The notes under the pieces were generated by a model. It ran no database searches. It saw only the letters and a list, made by a program, of their open reading frames with translations, and had not been told where the DNA came from. The translations under genes and the position numbers were made by a program. Positions 8,616 to 17,458 of a stretch of 54,290 nucleotides of DNA are shown piece after piece. Position 1 is the first letter of the stretch. The number at the start of each line of letters is the position of its first letter. The stretch comes from an uncultured bacterium (GTDB taxonomy: Bacteria; Bacillota; Clostridia; Lachnospirales; Lachnospiraceae), in NCBI GenBank assembly GCA_947381965.1, contig CANCXX010000029.1, positions 1 through 54,290 on the forward strand, written 5' to 3'.

Positions 8616-9914
8616 TCACTTTTTTATGCTTCCCAGATAGTCAATGAACTGCTGGGCACACCTGCCGGAAAGCCCTCCGTGGGCCAGTTCCCATTTATTT
8701 GCTTCAAAAATGAGTTCCTCCTCCGGCATAAAAATATGATGACGCTTTGCCAATACTTTCACAATATTCTGAAATTCCTTTTTGTCTGGCGCGGAAAAAA
8801 AGATTGTAACGCCAAACCGTGCCACCAGAGAAAGCTTTTCCTGTACCGTATCTGATGCGTGGAGGTCGTCTCTTCGCTCCTCCTTATCTGAAAACTTTTC
8901 CCGTACCAGATGCCGACGGTTGGATGTGGCATAAATCAGCACATTGTCAGGCTTCCTCTCCAGTCCTCCTTCTATCACAGCTTTCAAGTATTTATATTCA
9001 ATTTCAAAATCTTCAAAACTTAAATCATCCATATAGATAATAAATTTATAGTTTCTGTTTTTTATCTGGGTAATCACCTCGTTTAAATCCTGAAACTGGT
9101 GTTTATATATCTCTATAATGCGAAGCCCCTTATCATAATAAGCATTCGCAATTCCTTTAATACTGGAAGATTTACCCGTGCCCGCATCCCCAAAAAGAAG
9201 GCAGTTGTTTGCCCTTCTTCCCTCCACAAAAGCTTCCGTGTTTTCAATTAACTTTCGCTTGGGAATTTCATATCCCACCAAATCCTCCAAATAAACATGG
9301 GCGATATTTCTTATAGGAATAATTTTTACCTGATTTTCCTCATGCACCACCCGGAAAGCTTTGTTAAGGCCAAATTTTCCTACACCGTAATCCTTATAAA
9401 ATCCGGTAAGCGTTGCTTTCATTTCTTCCGGCGTATGATTTTTAGTAAATTTAACTGCAAGGGCGCAAATCCGTTCTCTAATACGGCTGTTATAAACCTT
9501 GCTTTCCTCATCGCTACCCACAAAATGGGTAATCAGATCAAATCCTTCCACAGAAAGAGTCCTTACCATATCCCCAAAATCATAATCGAAAAACTCTTTA
9601 AAAATAACAATGTCATGAAGAACTGCCCGGTTAATCGTTCCCTGTACCCTTCCCCTTATCTCACAGGCTTTGCTGTAGCTATTTTCATTATTTACCAGAA
9701 GATTTGACAGGTAACAATGCCAGAGATTTCCATAAAACCCATGATTGCCTGCCATCTCAAGGAGACGATGGATACAGTCATACATAAGACATGCCATCTC
9801 TTCCTTATTGCCATCCCCGTCTTTGTAATGCTCCATCAGCCATGCCATATCCTGCAGAAGGCTTCCCTCTTCCTTTCCAAAGTCCTTATATACAATCAGT
9901 TCCCGCTCTCTCAT
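8616..9914 (-). CDS. DUF815 family AAA-like ATPase
   Basis: A 432-residue predicted cytoplasmic P-loop ATPase. Walker A is LLFGDAGTGKSS near residue 248, Walker B is FIIYMDDLSF near 300, and there is a sensor-like YATSNRRHLV stretch, so it resembles AAA+ proteins distantly related to DnaA/DnaC. The DUF815 domain occupies the C-terminal half; the N-terminal 200 residues are helical and not recognised. The biological role of DUF815 is not established. I chose the ATG at 9914 because AGGAG lies 7 nt upstream, rather than a TTG 8 codons earlier that would overlap pheA. It starts 10 bp after the pheA stop, suggesting one transcript. Confidence 0.88.
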   Translation of the reverse strand: MRERELIVYKDFGKEEGSLLQDMAWLMEHYKDGDGNKEEMACLMYDCIHRLLEMAGNHGFYGNLWHCYLSNLLVNNENSYSKACEIRGRVQGTINRAVLHDIVIFKEFFDYDFGDMVRTLSVEGFDLITHFVGSDEESKVYNSRIRERICALAVKFTKNHTPEEMKATLTGFYKDYGVGKFGLNKAFRVVHEENQVKIIPIRNIAHVYLEDLVGYEIPKRKLIENTEAFVEGRRANNCLLFGDAGTGKSSSIKGIANAYYDKGLRIIEIYKHQFQDLNEVITQIKNRNYKFIIYMDDLSFEDFEIEYKYLKAVIEGGLERKPDNVLIYATSNRRHLVREKFSDKEERRDDLHASDTVQEKLSLVARFGVTIFFSAPDKKEFQNIVKVLAKRHHIFMPEEELIFEANKWELAHGGLSGRCAQQFIDYLGSIKK

Positions 9915-9924
9915 TACCCATCTC

Positions 9925-11049
9925 CTAGTAGTTTCCAAGAATTCTCATATTCCTTGCCTCTTCCCGCAGTCCCCGCAGAGCATTTTTTACCGCACTGTCA
10001 GAAAGATTTCCATCAAAATCAATAAAAAAACGGTATTCCCAATCCCGTCCTTCCACAGGACGGCTTTCAATCCGGTTCATATTCAGATTATTATAAATAA
10101 AATGGGAAAGCATATGATAAAGAGAACCGCTTTCATGGGCAACCTCAAAACAAATGCTGACTTTTCCTGCTTCCTTTAAAAATATTTTCTGGTTGGTGAC
10201 AATGATAAAGCGTGTGGAATTGGTGCTGGACTGGTTGACCCCCTTAAGCAGCACCTCAAGGTCATACCGCTTTGCCGCATATTCACTTGCAATTGCCGCC
10301 TGGGTCTTATCCTTATCCTCCGCCACCTTCAAAGCCGCAAACGCGTTGTTCTGCATACTAATCTGCCGCCAGCTGTGTTCGTTTAAAAACCGGGCTGACT
10401 GCATCAGAGACTGTGGGTGGGAATAAACGGTTTTTATATCTTCCATCCGGGTCCCAGGTGTCGCCATCAGACAATGTTCTATTTTAATAATCTGTTCTCC
10501 CACAATATAATTCTCAAATTCCACCAGAAGGTCATAAATTTCACTGACAATCCCTGCGGTGGAATTCTCTATGGGAAGCACCGCAAAGTCAGCGCTGCCC
10601 TCATCAATAGCGGCCATGGCATCCCGGAACGTATCTACATGAAAGCTATTTACCTTATCTCCAAAATACTGCATCATTGCCGCCTGGGAATAGGCGCCCT
10701 CCGCTCCCTGGAAAACCACTCTTGCCTTTTCTTTTTCCAGGGCATCCACCCCAATAAAAGGCAGCCTGCCGCTGCTTCCATGCTCCGTTAAAAGGCGGTA
10801 CTGAAGCTTCCGGCTCATAGACATAATCTGCTCAAAGAGCTCTTCAATCCCCTGACTGTTAAATTCATTACAGGTAAGAGATTTTACTTTCCGTATTTTT
10901 TCTTCCTCCCTTGCCTTGTCAAAAACCTTTTTTCCTGTTTCTATCTTATACTCTGCCACCTGACGGGAAATATCCATCCGTTTTTCATATAATTCCACAA
11001 TTTGGGCATCAATCTCATCAATCTGCTTCCGTAAATCCATCAAATCCAT
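9925..11049 (-). CDS. pheA: Bifunctional chorismate mutase / prephenate dehydratase
   Basis: A 374-residue P-protein for phenylalanine synthesis: chorismate to prephenate to phenylpyruvate. Residues 1-90 are an AroQ chorismate mutase (LRKQIDEIDAQIVELYEKR and a helical bundle). Residues 105-285 are prephenate dehydratase with FQGAEGAYSQAA and the catalytic TRF in NSTRFIIV. The rest is a regulatory ACT domain with the ESRP motif (MNRIESRPVEGRDWEY), so feedback inhibition by phenylalanine is expected. I chose the ATG at 11049, with GGGGG 6 nt upstream, over a start 15 codons earlier. A promoter lies at 11116-11144. No leader peptide or T-box was seen. Confidence 0.96.
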   Translation of the reverse strand: MDLMDLRKQIDEIDAQIVELYEKRMDISRQVAEYKIETGKKVFDKAREEEKIRKVKSLTCNEFNSQGIEELFEQIMSMSRKLQYRLLTEHGSSGRLPFIGVDALEKEKARVVFQGAEGAYSQAAMMQYFGDKVNSFHVDTFRDAMAAIDEGSADFAVLPIENSTAGIVSEIYDLLVEFENYIVGEQIIKIEHCLMATPGTRMEDIKTVYSHPQSLMQSARFLNEHSWRQISMQNNAFAALKVAEDKDKTQAAIASEYAAKRYDLEVLLKGVNQSSTNSTRFIIVTNQKIFLKEAGKVSICFEVAHESGSLYHMLSHFIYNNLNMNRIESRPVEGRDWEYRFFIDFDGNLSDSAVKNALRGLREEARNMRILGNY

Positions 11050-11115
11050 TTTTATCCCCCATTTTATAAAATGCTTTTGCAGCTTTCCGCTCACACTTAT
11101 GCTCTTAACGATACT

Positions 11116-11144
11116 ATTTTATAATAAAAAAATATTGTATTCAA
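11116..11144 (-). promoter_or_regulatory. Promoter of the pheA cluster
   Basis: Minus-strand TTGAAT (11139-11144) and TAAAAT (11116-11121) are 17 bp apart, about 70 bp ahead of the pheA ATG. It is the only good promoter seen upstream of the pheA to ppk1 gene series. Confidence 0.6.
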
Positions 11145-11167
11145 GCCATTTTTCCTGATACCTTCCG

Positions 11168-11331
11168 AAATCGATTGTTACTATTCACGGCCTAGGAGCC
11201 GCTCATAGCAACAATTCGGAGCGATATTCCAAGTTTTGCTTCGCAAAAATCGCCCCTCACTCCTGCATCATGTTCTCACGGAATGCGCCACAAGTGCGCA
11301 TTCCTGACCCGTGAATAGTAACAATCGATTT
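11168..11331. repeat. MITE-like element with perfect 23-bp terminal inverted repeats
   Basis: Positions 11168-11190 and 11309-11331 are perfect 23-bp inverted repeats (core GTTACTATTCACGG and its complement) bounding a 164-bp non-coding element. Inside are two more perfect stems: GGAATGCGC with GCGCATTCC (11280-11288 and 11296-11304), and TTTTGC with GCAAAA (11234-11239 and 11243-11248) nested in GCGAT/ATCGC. No transposase or clear target duplication was found. It lies between the divergent pheA and DUF5050 promoters. A partial copy occurs at 2666-2693. Confidence 0.75.
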
Positions 11332-11361
11332 TCAGCAAATCAATTTTCATATAAGATACTA

Positions 11362-11390
11362 TTGCGGAACCTATTTTCTCTTATTATAAT
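11362..11390 (+). promoter_or_regulatory. Promoter of the DUF5050-FecCD-FecE operon
   Basis: TTGCGG (11362-11367) and a consensus TATAAT (11385-11390) are 17 bp apart, about 50 bp ahead of the DUF5050 start. No Fur-like operator was convincing. Confidence 0.6.
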
Positions 11391-11440
11391 AAAAGTAACG
11401 TATTTCAATCACCAAAAGTAAGATGAAGGGAGTTTCTCTC

Positions 11441-12457
11441 ATGAAGAAAAATTGGAAAGCATTTTTATTTACAGGCATTGTCCTTTTGGCATTAGTCGGG
11501 GCCGGAGCCGTTTCTTATTTATCCGGGCGCATTCCATCCAATGATATTTCCGTTACGGGAAATACGGCGGGAAACTTAAATAACGGCGGACTCTTTGCGG
11601 AATCCAACGGAAAGGTATATTTTTCAAATGCCTATGACGGCGGATGTCTTTATTCCATGAACGCAGATGAAACTGACTATAAAAAATTATCCACCACTTC
11701 CTCAAGCTCCATCAATGTAGGCGGCAATTATCTATATTACTACATGGACAGCACGGAAAGTGGTACTGGCATGGGGTATGTTGTCAGAACCTTTGGAATT
11801 TACCGCTGTAAATTAGATGGAAAAGACAGCGCCTGTCTGGATCGCAGCGCTTCTGTTACCATGCAGCTTTGCGGTGATTACCTATACTATCAGCACTATA
11901 ACAACAAAGAATTTACCAAACTTTATAAAATCAAAACCGACAAATCCGGCCAGCAGGTAGTATCTGACAGCATTATCAATCCAGCTGCCTGCCATAACGG
12001 TATCATTTATTTTAACGGTACGGAAAAGGATCACTATCTCTACGCCCTTGATACAAGAACAGATACCATTTCCACTGTTTTTGAGGGAAATCTCTGGTAT
12101 CCGGTTTACAAGGACAATTATATTTACTACATGGATGTTTCTTCAAATTACCGGCTGTGCCGTTATTCTCTCTATAACAATACAGTGGAAATCCTTACAA
12201 ATGACAGAGTGGATACCTTTAATGTAGGCGACTATTATATCTACTACCAGAAAAATTCCTCCACAGACCCTGCTCTCATGCGGATGGGACTGGACGGAAG
12301 TTCCCCGGAAGTGGTAATGCCAGGCAATTTTCAAAATATTAATCTTACTTCCAACTATGTTTACTTTAACGCTTTTGGAGCCAGCACTCCCGTATACCAT
12401 ACTCCTGTAAACGGCTCAGTGAATATAAGCACATTTACTCCGGAAGTACTAAAATAG
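11441..12457 (+). CDS. DUF5050-type membrane-anchored beta-propeller protein
   Basis: A 338-residue protein with an uncleaved-looking N-terminal hydrophobic segment (residues 6-28) and then repeating blades of the form YLYYYM, DYLYYQ, IIYFNG, YIYYMD, YYIYYQ and YVYFNA. These Tyr-rich strand repeats define DUF5050/propeller proteins found outside the membrane in Firmicutes; their ligands are unknown. GGGAG 8 nt upstream supports the ATG at 11441 over the one at 11423. It ends 13 bp before the FecCD permease gene in the same orientation, so a role on the outer face near the importer is possible, but that is inference only. Confidence 0.78.
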   Translation: MKKNWKAFLFTGIVLLALVGAGAVSYLSGRIPSNDISVTGNTAGNLNNGGLFAESNGKVYFSNAYDGGCLYSMNADETDYKKLSTTSSSSINVGGNYLYYYMDSTESGTGMGYVVRTFGIYRCKLDGKDSACLDRSASVTMQLCGDYLYYQHYNNKEFTKLYKIKTDKSGQQVVSDSIINPAACHNGIIYFNGTEKDHYLYALDTRTDTISTVFEGNLWYPVYKDNYIYYMDVSSNYRLCRYSLYNNTVEILTNDRVDTFNVGDYYIYYQKNSSTDPALMRMGLDGSSPEVVMPGNFQNINLTSNYVYFNAFGASTPVYHTPVNGSVNISTFTPEVLK

Positions 12458-12470
12458 GCGGCATCTTCAA

Positions 12471-13469
12471 ATGAAAAAAAACAAACCACTGATAATCCTG
12501 TTATTATCACTTTTGCTTGTATTATGTTCCTGCATGGGGCTTTTGTTCGGAAGCGTTTCCCTGGATCCTGCACAAATAATAAAAGCCCTGTTTTCCCAAG
12601 ATAAAAACTCCACCGTTTACACGTTAGTACAAACCGTACGCATTCCCAGAGTCCTTGGCGGAATGCTGGCTGGAATTGGGCTTGCCTGTGCGGGTGTAAT
12701 CTTACAGAGCGTTATGAATAATTCCCTGGCAAGTCCCAATACCATTGGCGTCAATTCCGGGGCCGGTTTTGCGGTAATGCTATCCATGCTCTTTTTTCCT
12801 GCTAACACAGATCTTATACCGTTTTTTGCCTTCTGCGGCGCTTTGCTCACCACTCTTTTTGTTTTTTTCTTAGCTTGTTTTGCAGACAGTTCAAGAACAA
12901 CCATTGTACTGGCAGGCATTACCATATCCAGTTTTTTTAACGCTGGTATCAATACCATTAAAATCCTTGATACAGAGCTTTCCATCAACCTGACTTCCTT
13001 TATGGTAGGCTCTCTGTCAGGACTCACCATAAAAAAGCTGGTTTTGCCCGGAATTTGTATTTTGGCCGCCTTTGCCCTGTCGCTGATTTTGGCAAAAGCG
13101 CTAAACATTTTAGCTTTGGGGGATGACATTGCCCACTCTCTGGGGATGCGGGTATTTTTTACAAGATTTCTACTCCTTACACTTGCCAGCATTCTGGCAG
13201 GATGTGTAGTCAGTTATGGAGGACTGTTAAGCTTTATTGGTCTGATTGTTCCCCATATCTGCAGACAGATTTTCGGAGGAGACGCCCGTTTTCTTCTTCC
13301 CTGCTCAGCGCTTTTAGGGGGTAGTTTTGTTCTTTTATGCGACCTCGCCGGGCGCGTTTTGTTCGCGCCTTTCGAACTGCCTGCAGGAATCCTGATGTCC
13401 TTTATTGGAGGGCCTTTTTTCCTGTACCTTTTGCTGAAAAAGAAAGGAGGCCGCAGAATCAATGCTTAA
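12471..13469 (+). CDS. FecCD/BtuC-type ABC importer permease
   Basis: A 332-residue, about ten-helix permease of the siderophore/cobalamin/heme importer class. Family landmarks are RIPRVLGGMLAGIGLACAG near residues 48-66, the FIGLIVPHICR coupling-helix motif near 255-265, and the C-terminal IGGPFFLYLLLKKK. It forms the channel with the ATPase whose gene overlaps its last 8 bp. The permease gene itself has only a weak ribosome binding site (AGGCGG). The matching binding protein is encoded on the other strand at 15663-16622. The transported ligand (ferric siderophore, heme or corrinoid) cannot be decided from sequence. Confidence 0.93.
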   Translation: MKKNKPLIILLLSLLLVLCSCMGLLFGSVSLDPAQIIKALFSQDKNSTVYTLVQTVRIPRVLGGMLAGIGLACAGVILQSVMNNSLASPNTIGVNSGAGFAVMLSMLFFPANTDLIPFFAFCGALLTTLFVFFLACFADSSRTTIVLAGITISSFFNAGINTIKILDTELSINLTSFMVGSLSGLTIKKLVLPGICILAAFALSLILAKALNILALGDDIAHSLGMRVFFTRFLLLTLASILAGCVVSYGGLLSFIGLIVPHICRQIFGGDARFLLPCSALLGGSFVLLCDLAGRVLFAPFELPAGILMSFIGGPFFLYLLLKKKGGRRINA

Positions 13470-14247
13470 ATATAGCCATGTTTTTATTTCCTGTCAGCGC
13501 GTGCCAATTCTTGCCGATATATCGCTGTCTTTTCCCAAGGGAAAAATTACAACACTTATTGGACCCAACGGCTGCGGCAAAACTACCCTGCTGCAGTGTC
13601 TAAACGGCGTATCCCATGTAACTGAAGGAAATATCTGCTTAGACGGACAAGATTATTTAAAACTTCCTCCCAGGGAAAGAGCCCGAAAGCTTTCCTTTCT
13701 CCCGCAGATACGCACCATCATTCCCACACTTCCTGTTAAGACACTTGTGGAACACGGGCGCTTTCCTTATCTGGGTTTTTCCAGAAAAAAAACAGCAGAA
13801 GATATTTCCATTGTACAAAAGGCCATGGAATTCACACATATCAGCCAGTATGCCGACCAGTATGTTGACACCCTCTCAGGCGGCATTCGTCAGCGTGTAT
13901 TTTTCGCAATGACTTTGGCCCAGGACTGTGACACAATTGTGTTAGATGAACCAGTCACTTATCTTGACCTACAGGGTCAAAAAGATTTCTTTGACATGCT
14001 TTTTCTCCTGCGCAGACAGAAAAAAACCATTATTTTAACTCTGCATGATTTAAGTCATGCGATACGCATTTCAGATCAACTTATTGTTATGGAAAAATCG
14101 GGAAAAGAAAATTCGGACATGCCTTATGCCGGAAAAATAGCCGCTTGGGGCACCCCTGTGGAATGCCTTCCGGCTATTGAAAAAATATTTTGTACAAAAC
14201 ATAAGAAATTTGAGGACAAAGAGGGAACTTATTACTTTTTTGGATAA
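13462..14247 (+). CDS. FecE/BtuD-type ABC importer ATPase
   Basis: A 261-residue ATP-binding subunit for the adjacent permease. Walker A is GPNGCGKTTLL near residues 35-45, the signature is LSGGIRQRVFFAM (Gln-rich variant of LSGGQ), Walker B is DTIVLDEPVTYLD, and the switch His is in LTLHDLSHAI. Its start lies inside the permease gene (8-bp overlap) with AAAGGAGG 11 nt upstream, so the two are coupled. The gene converges with cysG, leaving only 30 bp between stop codons and no obvious terminator. Confidence 0.95.
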   Translation: MLKYSHVFISCQRVPILADISLSFPKGKITTLIGPNGCGKTTLLQCLNGVSHVTEGNICLDGQDYLKLPPRERARKLSFLPQIRTIIPTLPVKTLVEHGRFPYLGFSRKKTAEDISIVQKAMEFTHISQYADQYVDTLSGGIRQRVFFAMTLAQDCDTIVLDEPVTYLDLQGQKDFFDMLFLLRRQKKTIILTLHDLSHAIRISDQLIVMEKSGKENSDMPYAGKIAAWGTPVECLPAIEKIFCTKHKKFEDKEGTYYFFG

Positions 14248-14277
14248 TCAGAAATTCTCTCAAAATGATACGGTTTC

Positions 14278-15624
14278 CTATAAATCCATTTCCGCTGTTT
14301 TACCTACAACAATTACTGCCGGAGGTTTCATCCCTGATACCTCCACCTTTTGGGCTATCTCTGAAAGACAGCCCCTGATGGCGGATATGCTGCCATCAAA
14401 ATTTCCCCTTACCACCGCAGCCGGTGTATCCGGTTCTTTTCCGTATGCCATCAGCTTTCCGGCTATCTCTTTTAAATGACCAAGCCCCATCAAAAACACA
14501 AGTGTTCCCTGTAACCTGGCGAGAAATTCAAACTGTTCCGGCATCCCATCTTCTGTATCAGCCGTATGGCCTGTAATCACATGAAAGCTTCTGCTCATCC
14601 CCCTGTGTGTAACCGGAATGCCTGCTGCTGCCAAAACCCCAAGAACAGAAGTGATTCCCGGTATCTGCCCGGTCTCAATCCCCTCTCTTTTTAAAGCCAG
14701 AATTTCCTCACCGCCTCTTCCAAATACAAAGGGGTCGCCCCCCTTAAGCCTTACCACCCGTTTCCCCTGTTTTGCCTTTTCAATTAAAAGACTGTTAATT
14801 GCTTCCTGGGTCATACTATGTTTTCCGCTTCTTTTTCCCACATAAATTTTTTCACAGCTTTCCGGTATGTGGGCAAGAAGCCTCTCATCCAGCAGATCAT
14901 CATACACCAGCGCCTGAGCCTTTCGCAGGGCGTTTAATCCTCTTACGGTAATCAGATCAAAAGGACCACATCCGGCTCCTGTCAGCACAACACTGCCCGC
15001 CTTCCCCATCTCTTTCAGGAAACAGCTGCATAAAGTATTTATCTCTTCCTTTGACAAAGCCCTGTTTTTTTCCATACAAAGTAATGCTGCCTCTTTTAAA
15101 AAACCGGAACGTGCATCAGGATCTATAATATTTTCTCCTGCATACTGCCTTAGCTCCATCAGACAATCCAGAATTTCTTCCATCTGCACTGGCAGAGCTG
15201 CCGCTATCTGGCTTCGCAGAAATGCCGCTGTCTGGGGGCTTGCCCCTTCTGTGGAAATTCCCACTGTCAGTTTTCCTTCCTTCACCAGCGCCGGAAATAA
15301 GAACTGACATGCCATTTTGTCATCTATCACATTCACCAAAATGTTCCTCTGCCTGCATAGATTTGCCACATGCTGGTTTACTTCCCGGTTGTCAGAGGCA
15401 GCAATGACAAACATCTTTCCATCTACATCTGTGTCCATAAATTCCCGTTCCTGGCATATCAGCTGTTTATTTTCCAAAAGCGCTCCCTGAATATCAGGAG
15501 CAACTACCATAAGCACAGGTTCAAAAGGCAGCAATTTTTCCACCTTGTGAGCGGCAAGCCTTCCTCCTCCCACAATTAACCCCATTTTTCCCTTTATATC
15601 CATAAAAAACGGAAAATATCCCAT
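14278..15624 (-). CDS. cysG: Siroheme synthase, fused precorrin-2 dehydrogenase and SUMT
   Basis: A 448-residue fusion in the CysG order. Residues 1-200 are the NAD-dependent precorrin-2 dehydrogenase/ferrochelatase part (GLIVGGGRLAAHKVEKLL, then VNVIDDKMACQFLFPALV). Residues 205-448 are uroporphyrinogen-III C-methyltransferase (VVLTGAGCGPFDLITVRG, VVRLKGGDPFVFGRGGEE, GIPVTHRGMS). It makes precorrin-2 and siroheme from uroporphyrinogen III. The usual GPGDPDL loop reads GCGPFDL, a variation worth noting. AGGAGG is 8 nt before the ATG. It follows the importer binding-protein gene by 38 bp, so uptake and tetrapyrrole synthesis are probably cotranscribed. Confidence 0.93.
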   Translation of the reverse strand: MGYFPFFMDIKGKMGLIVGGGRLAAHKVEKLLPFEPVLMVVAPDIQGALLENKQLICQEREFMDTDVDGKMFVIAASDNREVNQHVANLCRQRNILVNVIDDKMACQFLFPALVKEGKLTVGISTEGASPQTAAFLRSQIAAALPVQMEEILDCLMELRQYAGENIIDPDARSGFLKEAALLCMEKNRALSKEEINTLCSCFLKEMGKAGSVVLTGAGCGPFDLITVRGLNALRKAQALVYDDLLDERLLAHIPESCEKIYVGKRSGKHSMTQEAINSLLIEKAKQGKRVVRLKGGDPFVFGRGGEEILALKREGIETGQIPGITSVLGVLAAAGIPVTHRGMSRSFHVITGHTADTEDGMPEQFEFLARLQGTLVFLMGLGHLKEIAGKLMAYGKEPDTPAAVVRGNFDGSISAIRGCLSEIAQKVEVSGMKPPAVIVVGKTAEMDL

Positions 15625-15662
15625 TCCTCAGGCCTCCTATTCCTGTTTAGCTGCAATTGAAT

Positions 15663-16622
15663 TTATTCCGGATACAAAATATCGGCAAGCTGCTTGTAAG
15701 CTTCTCCCCACTTTGCGTTTGGCTTTAAATTAAACAGACGTTTATCCAACACATAATAATTTCCCTTTTGCACTGCAGACAATGAAGCCCAGGCGGGATG
15801 GGAAGTAAGCAGCTCTTCTATCTGTTTCATAGCCGCCTCCTTGCTGTTTCCCTGTGTGGTAATAAAAATATATTCCGGGTCAGCGGTAATGATTGCTTCC
15901 ATACTAAGCTCTTCCAAAAGACTCTCGTCCTGATCTGCTATGTTAATACAGCCCAGCGCATCCAGCATTTCTCCACAGACATTTCCGTTGCTTCCCTTTG
16001 CCCTGACACTTGTGGAAGAAGCACGCAGAAATAATACCACTGGCTTGCTGCCATCCGCCCTTTTTAAAGTTTCCGTTATCTGTTCCTGCACCTTCAGACC
16101 ATTTTGTTCATACAAATCTCTCCGTCCTGTAATCTGTGTACAGATATCAAGCATATGGAGATAATCTTCAAAACTGGAAACTCCAAAATAAGCAACCGGT
16201 ATCTCCGCCTGCTCCAGCAAATCCTTAAGTCCAACATCTGCGTCCGTATTTACACTTGCAAGCACAAAATCCGGCTGGGCAGCTATCAGCTGTTCCACAT
16301 CCGGTTCCTGGATACTGCCAAGATTAACCACTGATTCCCCCAAATCAAGAGACAGACTGTCCCAGGAATCATTGGCCGCCGCCACAAGCTCTCCTCCGGA
16401 AAGCAGCCAGATATCCGCAAAACTGCCAATTAACGCAGCTGTCCTCTTAGGATTATTTACTGTCACTTTCCTCCCCAAATCGTCCGTAAACGTAAACTGT
16501 TCCTGCTCCTCTTTTTGCTGTATTCCATCTGCCGCATGTTTAGGTTCATCTGACTGCTTCCCACAGGCGCTAATCCCCAAAATAAGGCCACATATCACTG
16601 CCGTCAATGCTTTTCTCTTCAT
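15663..16622 (-). CDS. ABC importer substrate-binding lipoprotein (BtuF/FecB type)
   Basis: A 319-residue lipoprotein: a basic N-terminus, hydrophobic core and lipobox ISAC give an expected lipidated Cys at residue 20. The mature part is a two-lobe class III binding protein (FTFTDDLGRKVTV, GSIQEPDVEQLIAAQPDFVLA, ADPEYIFITTQG) as used for ferric siderophores, heme or cobalamin. The start overlaps the thiN stop by 4 bp (ATGA), indicating translational coupling. It is the natural partner of the FecCD/FecE pair at 12471-14247, although it is encoded on the opposite strand with cysG in between. Confidence 0.92.
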   Translation of the reverse strand: MKRKALTAVICGLILGISACGKQSDEPKHAADGIQQKEEQEQFTFTDDLGRKVTVNNPKRTAALIGSFADIWLLSGGELVAAANDSWDSLSLDLGESVVNLGSIQEPDVEQLIAAQPDFVLASVNTDADVGLKDLLEQAEIPVAYFGVSSFEDYLHMLDICTQITGRRDLYEQNGLKVQEQITETLKRADGSKPVVLFLRASSTSVRAKGSNGNVCGEMLDALGCINIADQDESLLEELSMEAIITADPEYIFITTQGNSKEAAMKQIEELLTSHPAWASLSAVQKGNYYVLDKRLFNLKPNAKWGEAYKQLADILYPE

Positions 16623-17257
16623 AATTTATCCGTTTCCTCTCCTGCCATTGCTTCCCGTATCAGCAAAAGACTTCCTTTTCTGACAGATACCCTGCTTTCC
16701 AGGCCAATAAACTCATTGCTTACCCCTACTGGATTTTCCTTTGTAAGCACCGCATTATCCAGTCCATATTTCAGTCCCTGTTCACAGACCCCTACCGCCT
16801 GATCCCCAAGACAAAACACGGAAAGGTACCCTGTTTCTTCCTTTCCCAAATAAATCTCCTCATTATGAATCACACGGTACCAGGTTTCATTTCCCACCAA
16901 AATCCCATGACCGCCTTTAACAGCAATATCTGCAAGCAGGGAGATATTGGCAATGGTGTGGGAAACTCTTCCTCCCGTTCCTCCGTAAAATACAAATTCC
17001 CGGTACCCTCTTTTCCACCCTTCCATCGCGGCCCATCCCATGTCCGTTTCGTCCTTTTCCGGATTAAGCTTTATTACTGCAGGATGTATAGGCTGATACC
17101 CCAAAGAATCAAAATCGCCCACTACCAAATCCACTTTGACCCCTCTTTTCCTGCAATGTTCATAACCTCCGTCACTGGCAATCACCAAATCCCTATCTAA
17201 GGGTGTCAGCCTCCCATCGCCAAAATTTCCGGCGCCAATAATATAACAGGTTTTCAC
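16619..17257 (-). CDS. thiN: Thiamine pyrophosphokinase
   Basis: Transfers pyrophosphate from ATP to thiamine to give thiamine diphosphate. The 212-residue protein shows DLVIASDGGYEH, the substrate-binding LVVGDFDSLG, KDETDMGWAAMEG and GGTGGRVSHTIANISLL, all in family order. I chose the GTG at 17257, with AGGGAGA 8 nt upstream; a TTG 12 codons further up lacks a site. It leads a run with the importer lipoprotein and cysG, an unusual setting since thiN usually follows rpe/rsgA in Firmicutes. A promoter lies at 17345-17373. I saw no TPP riboswitch in the leader. Confidence 0.93.
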   Translation of the reverse strand: MKTCYIIGAGNFGDGRLTPLDRDLVIASDGGYEHCRKRGVKVDLVVGDFDSLGYQPIHPAVIKLNPEKDETDMGWAAMEGWKRGYREFVFYGGTGGRVSHTIANISLLADIAVKGGHGILVGNETWYRVIHNEEIYLGKEETGYLSVFCLGDQAVGVCEQGLKYGLDNAVLTKENPVGVSNEFIGLESRVSVRKGSLLLIREAMAGEETDKL

Positions 17258-17344
17258 TTCCGCTCTCCCTTGTATGCACTTATCTTTCCACAATCAATTT
17301 TATTACTTTTTATATTCAATTTCTTCTGTCACAGTTTCTTAAGT

Positions 17345-17373
17345 ATCATACCCCATTATCCAAATGACAGCAA
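17345..17373 (-). promoter_or_regulatory. Promoter of the thiN operon
   Basis: Minus-strand TTGCTG (17368-17373) and TATGAT (17345-17350) are separated by 17 bp, about 90 bp ahead of the thiN GTG. The -35 is moderate. Confidence 0.5.
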
Positions 17374-17458
17374 TACTATATAAATATTATTTCATAAAAC
17401 TTCCATTTATTAGTACTTCACTTTTCAGACATGGCGTTAATCTTATACAATCAAAGTA

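Noticed and set aside
11050-11115. Leader peptide attenuator for pheA
   Set aside because: No short Phe-rich reading frame or terminator hairpin is present between the promoter and the start codon.
12143-13462. Minus-strand open frames over the DUF5050 and permease genes
   Set aside because: They lie antisense to clearly recognisable genes, have no family signatures and no ribosome binding sites.
14248-14277. Bidirectional terminator between the FecE-type ATPase and cysG
   Set aside because: Only 30 bp separate the stop codons and no stem-loop with a T tract can be drawn there.
17294-17344. TPP riboswitch in the thiN leader
   Set aside because: The leader after the predicted promoter is short and AT-rich and lacks the conserved CTGAGA and ACC-TGA elements.
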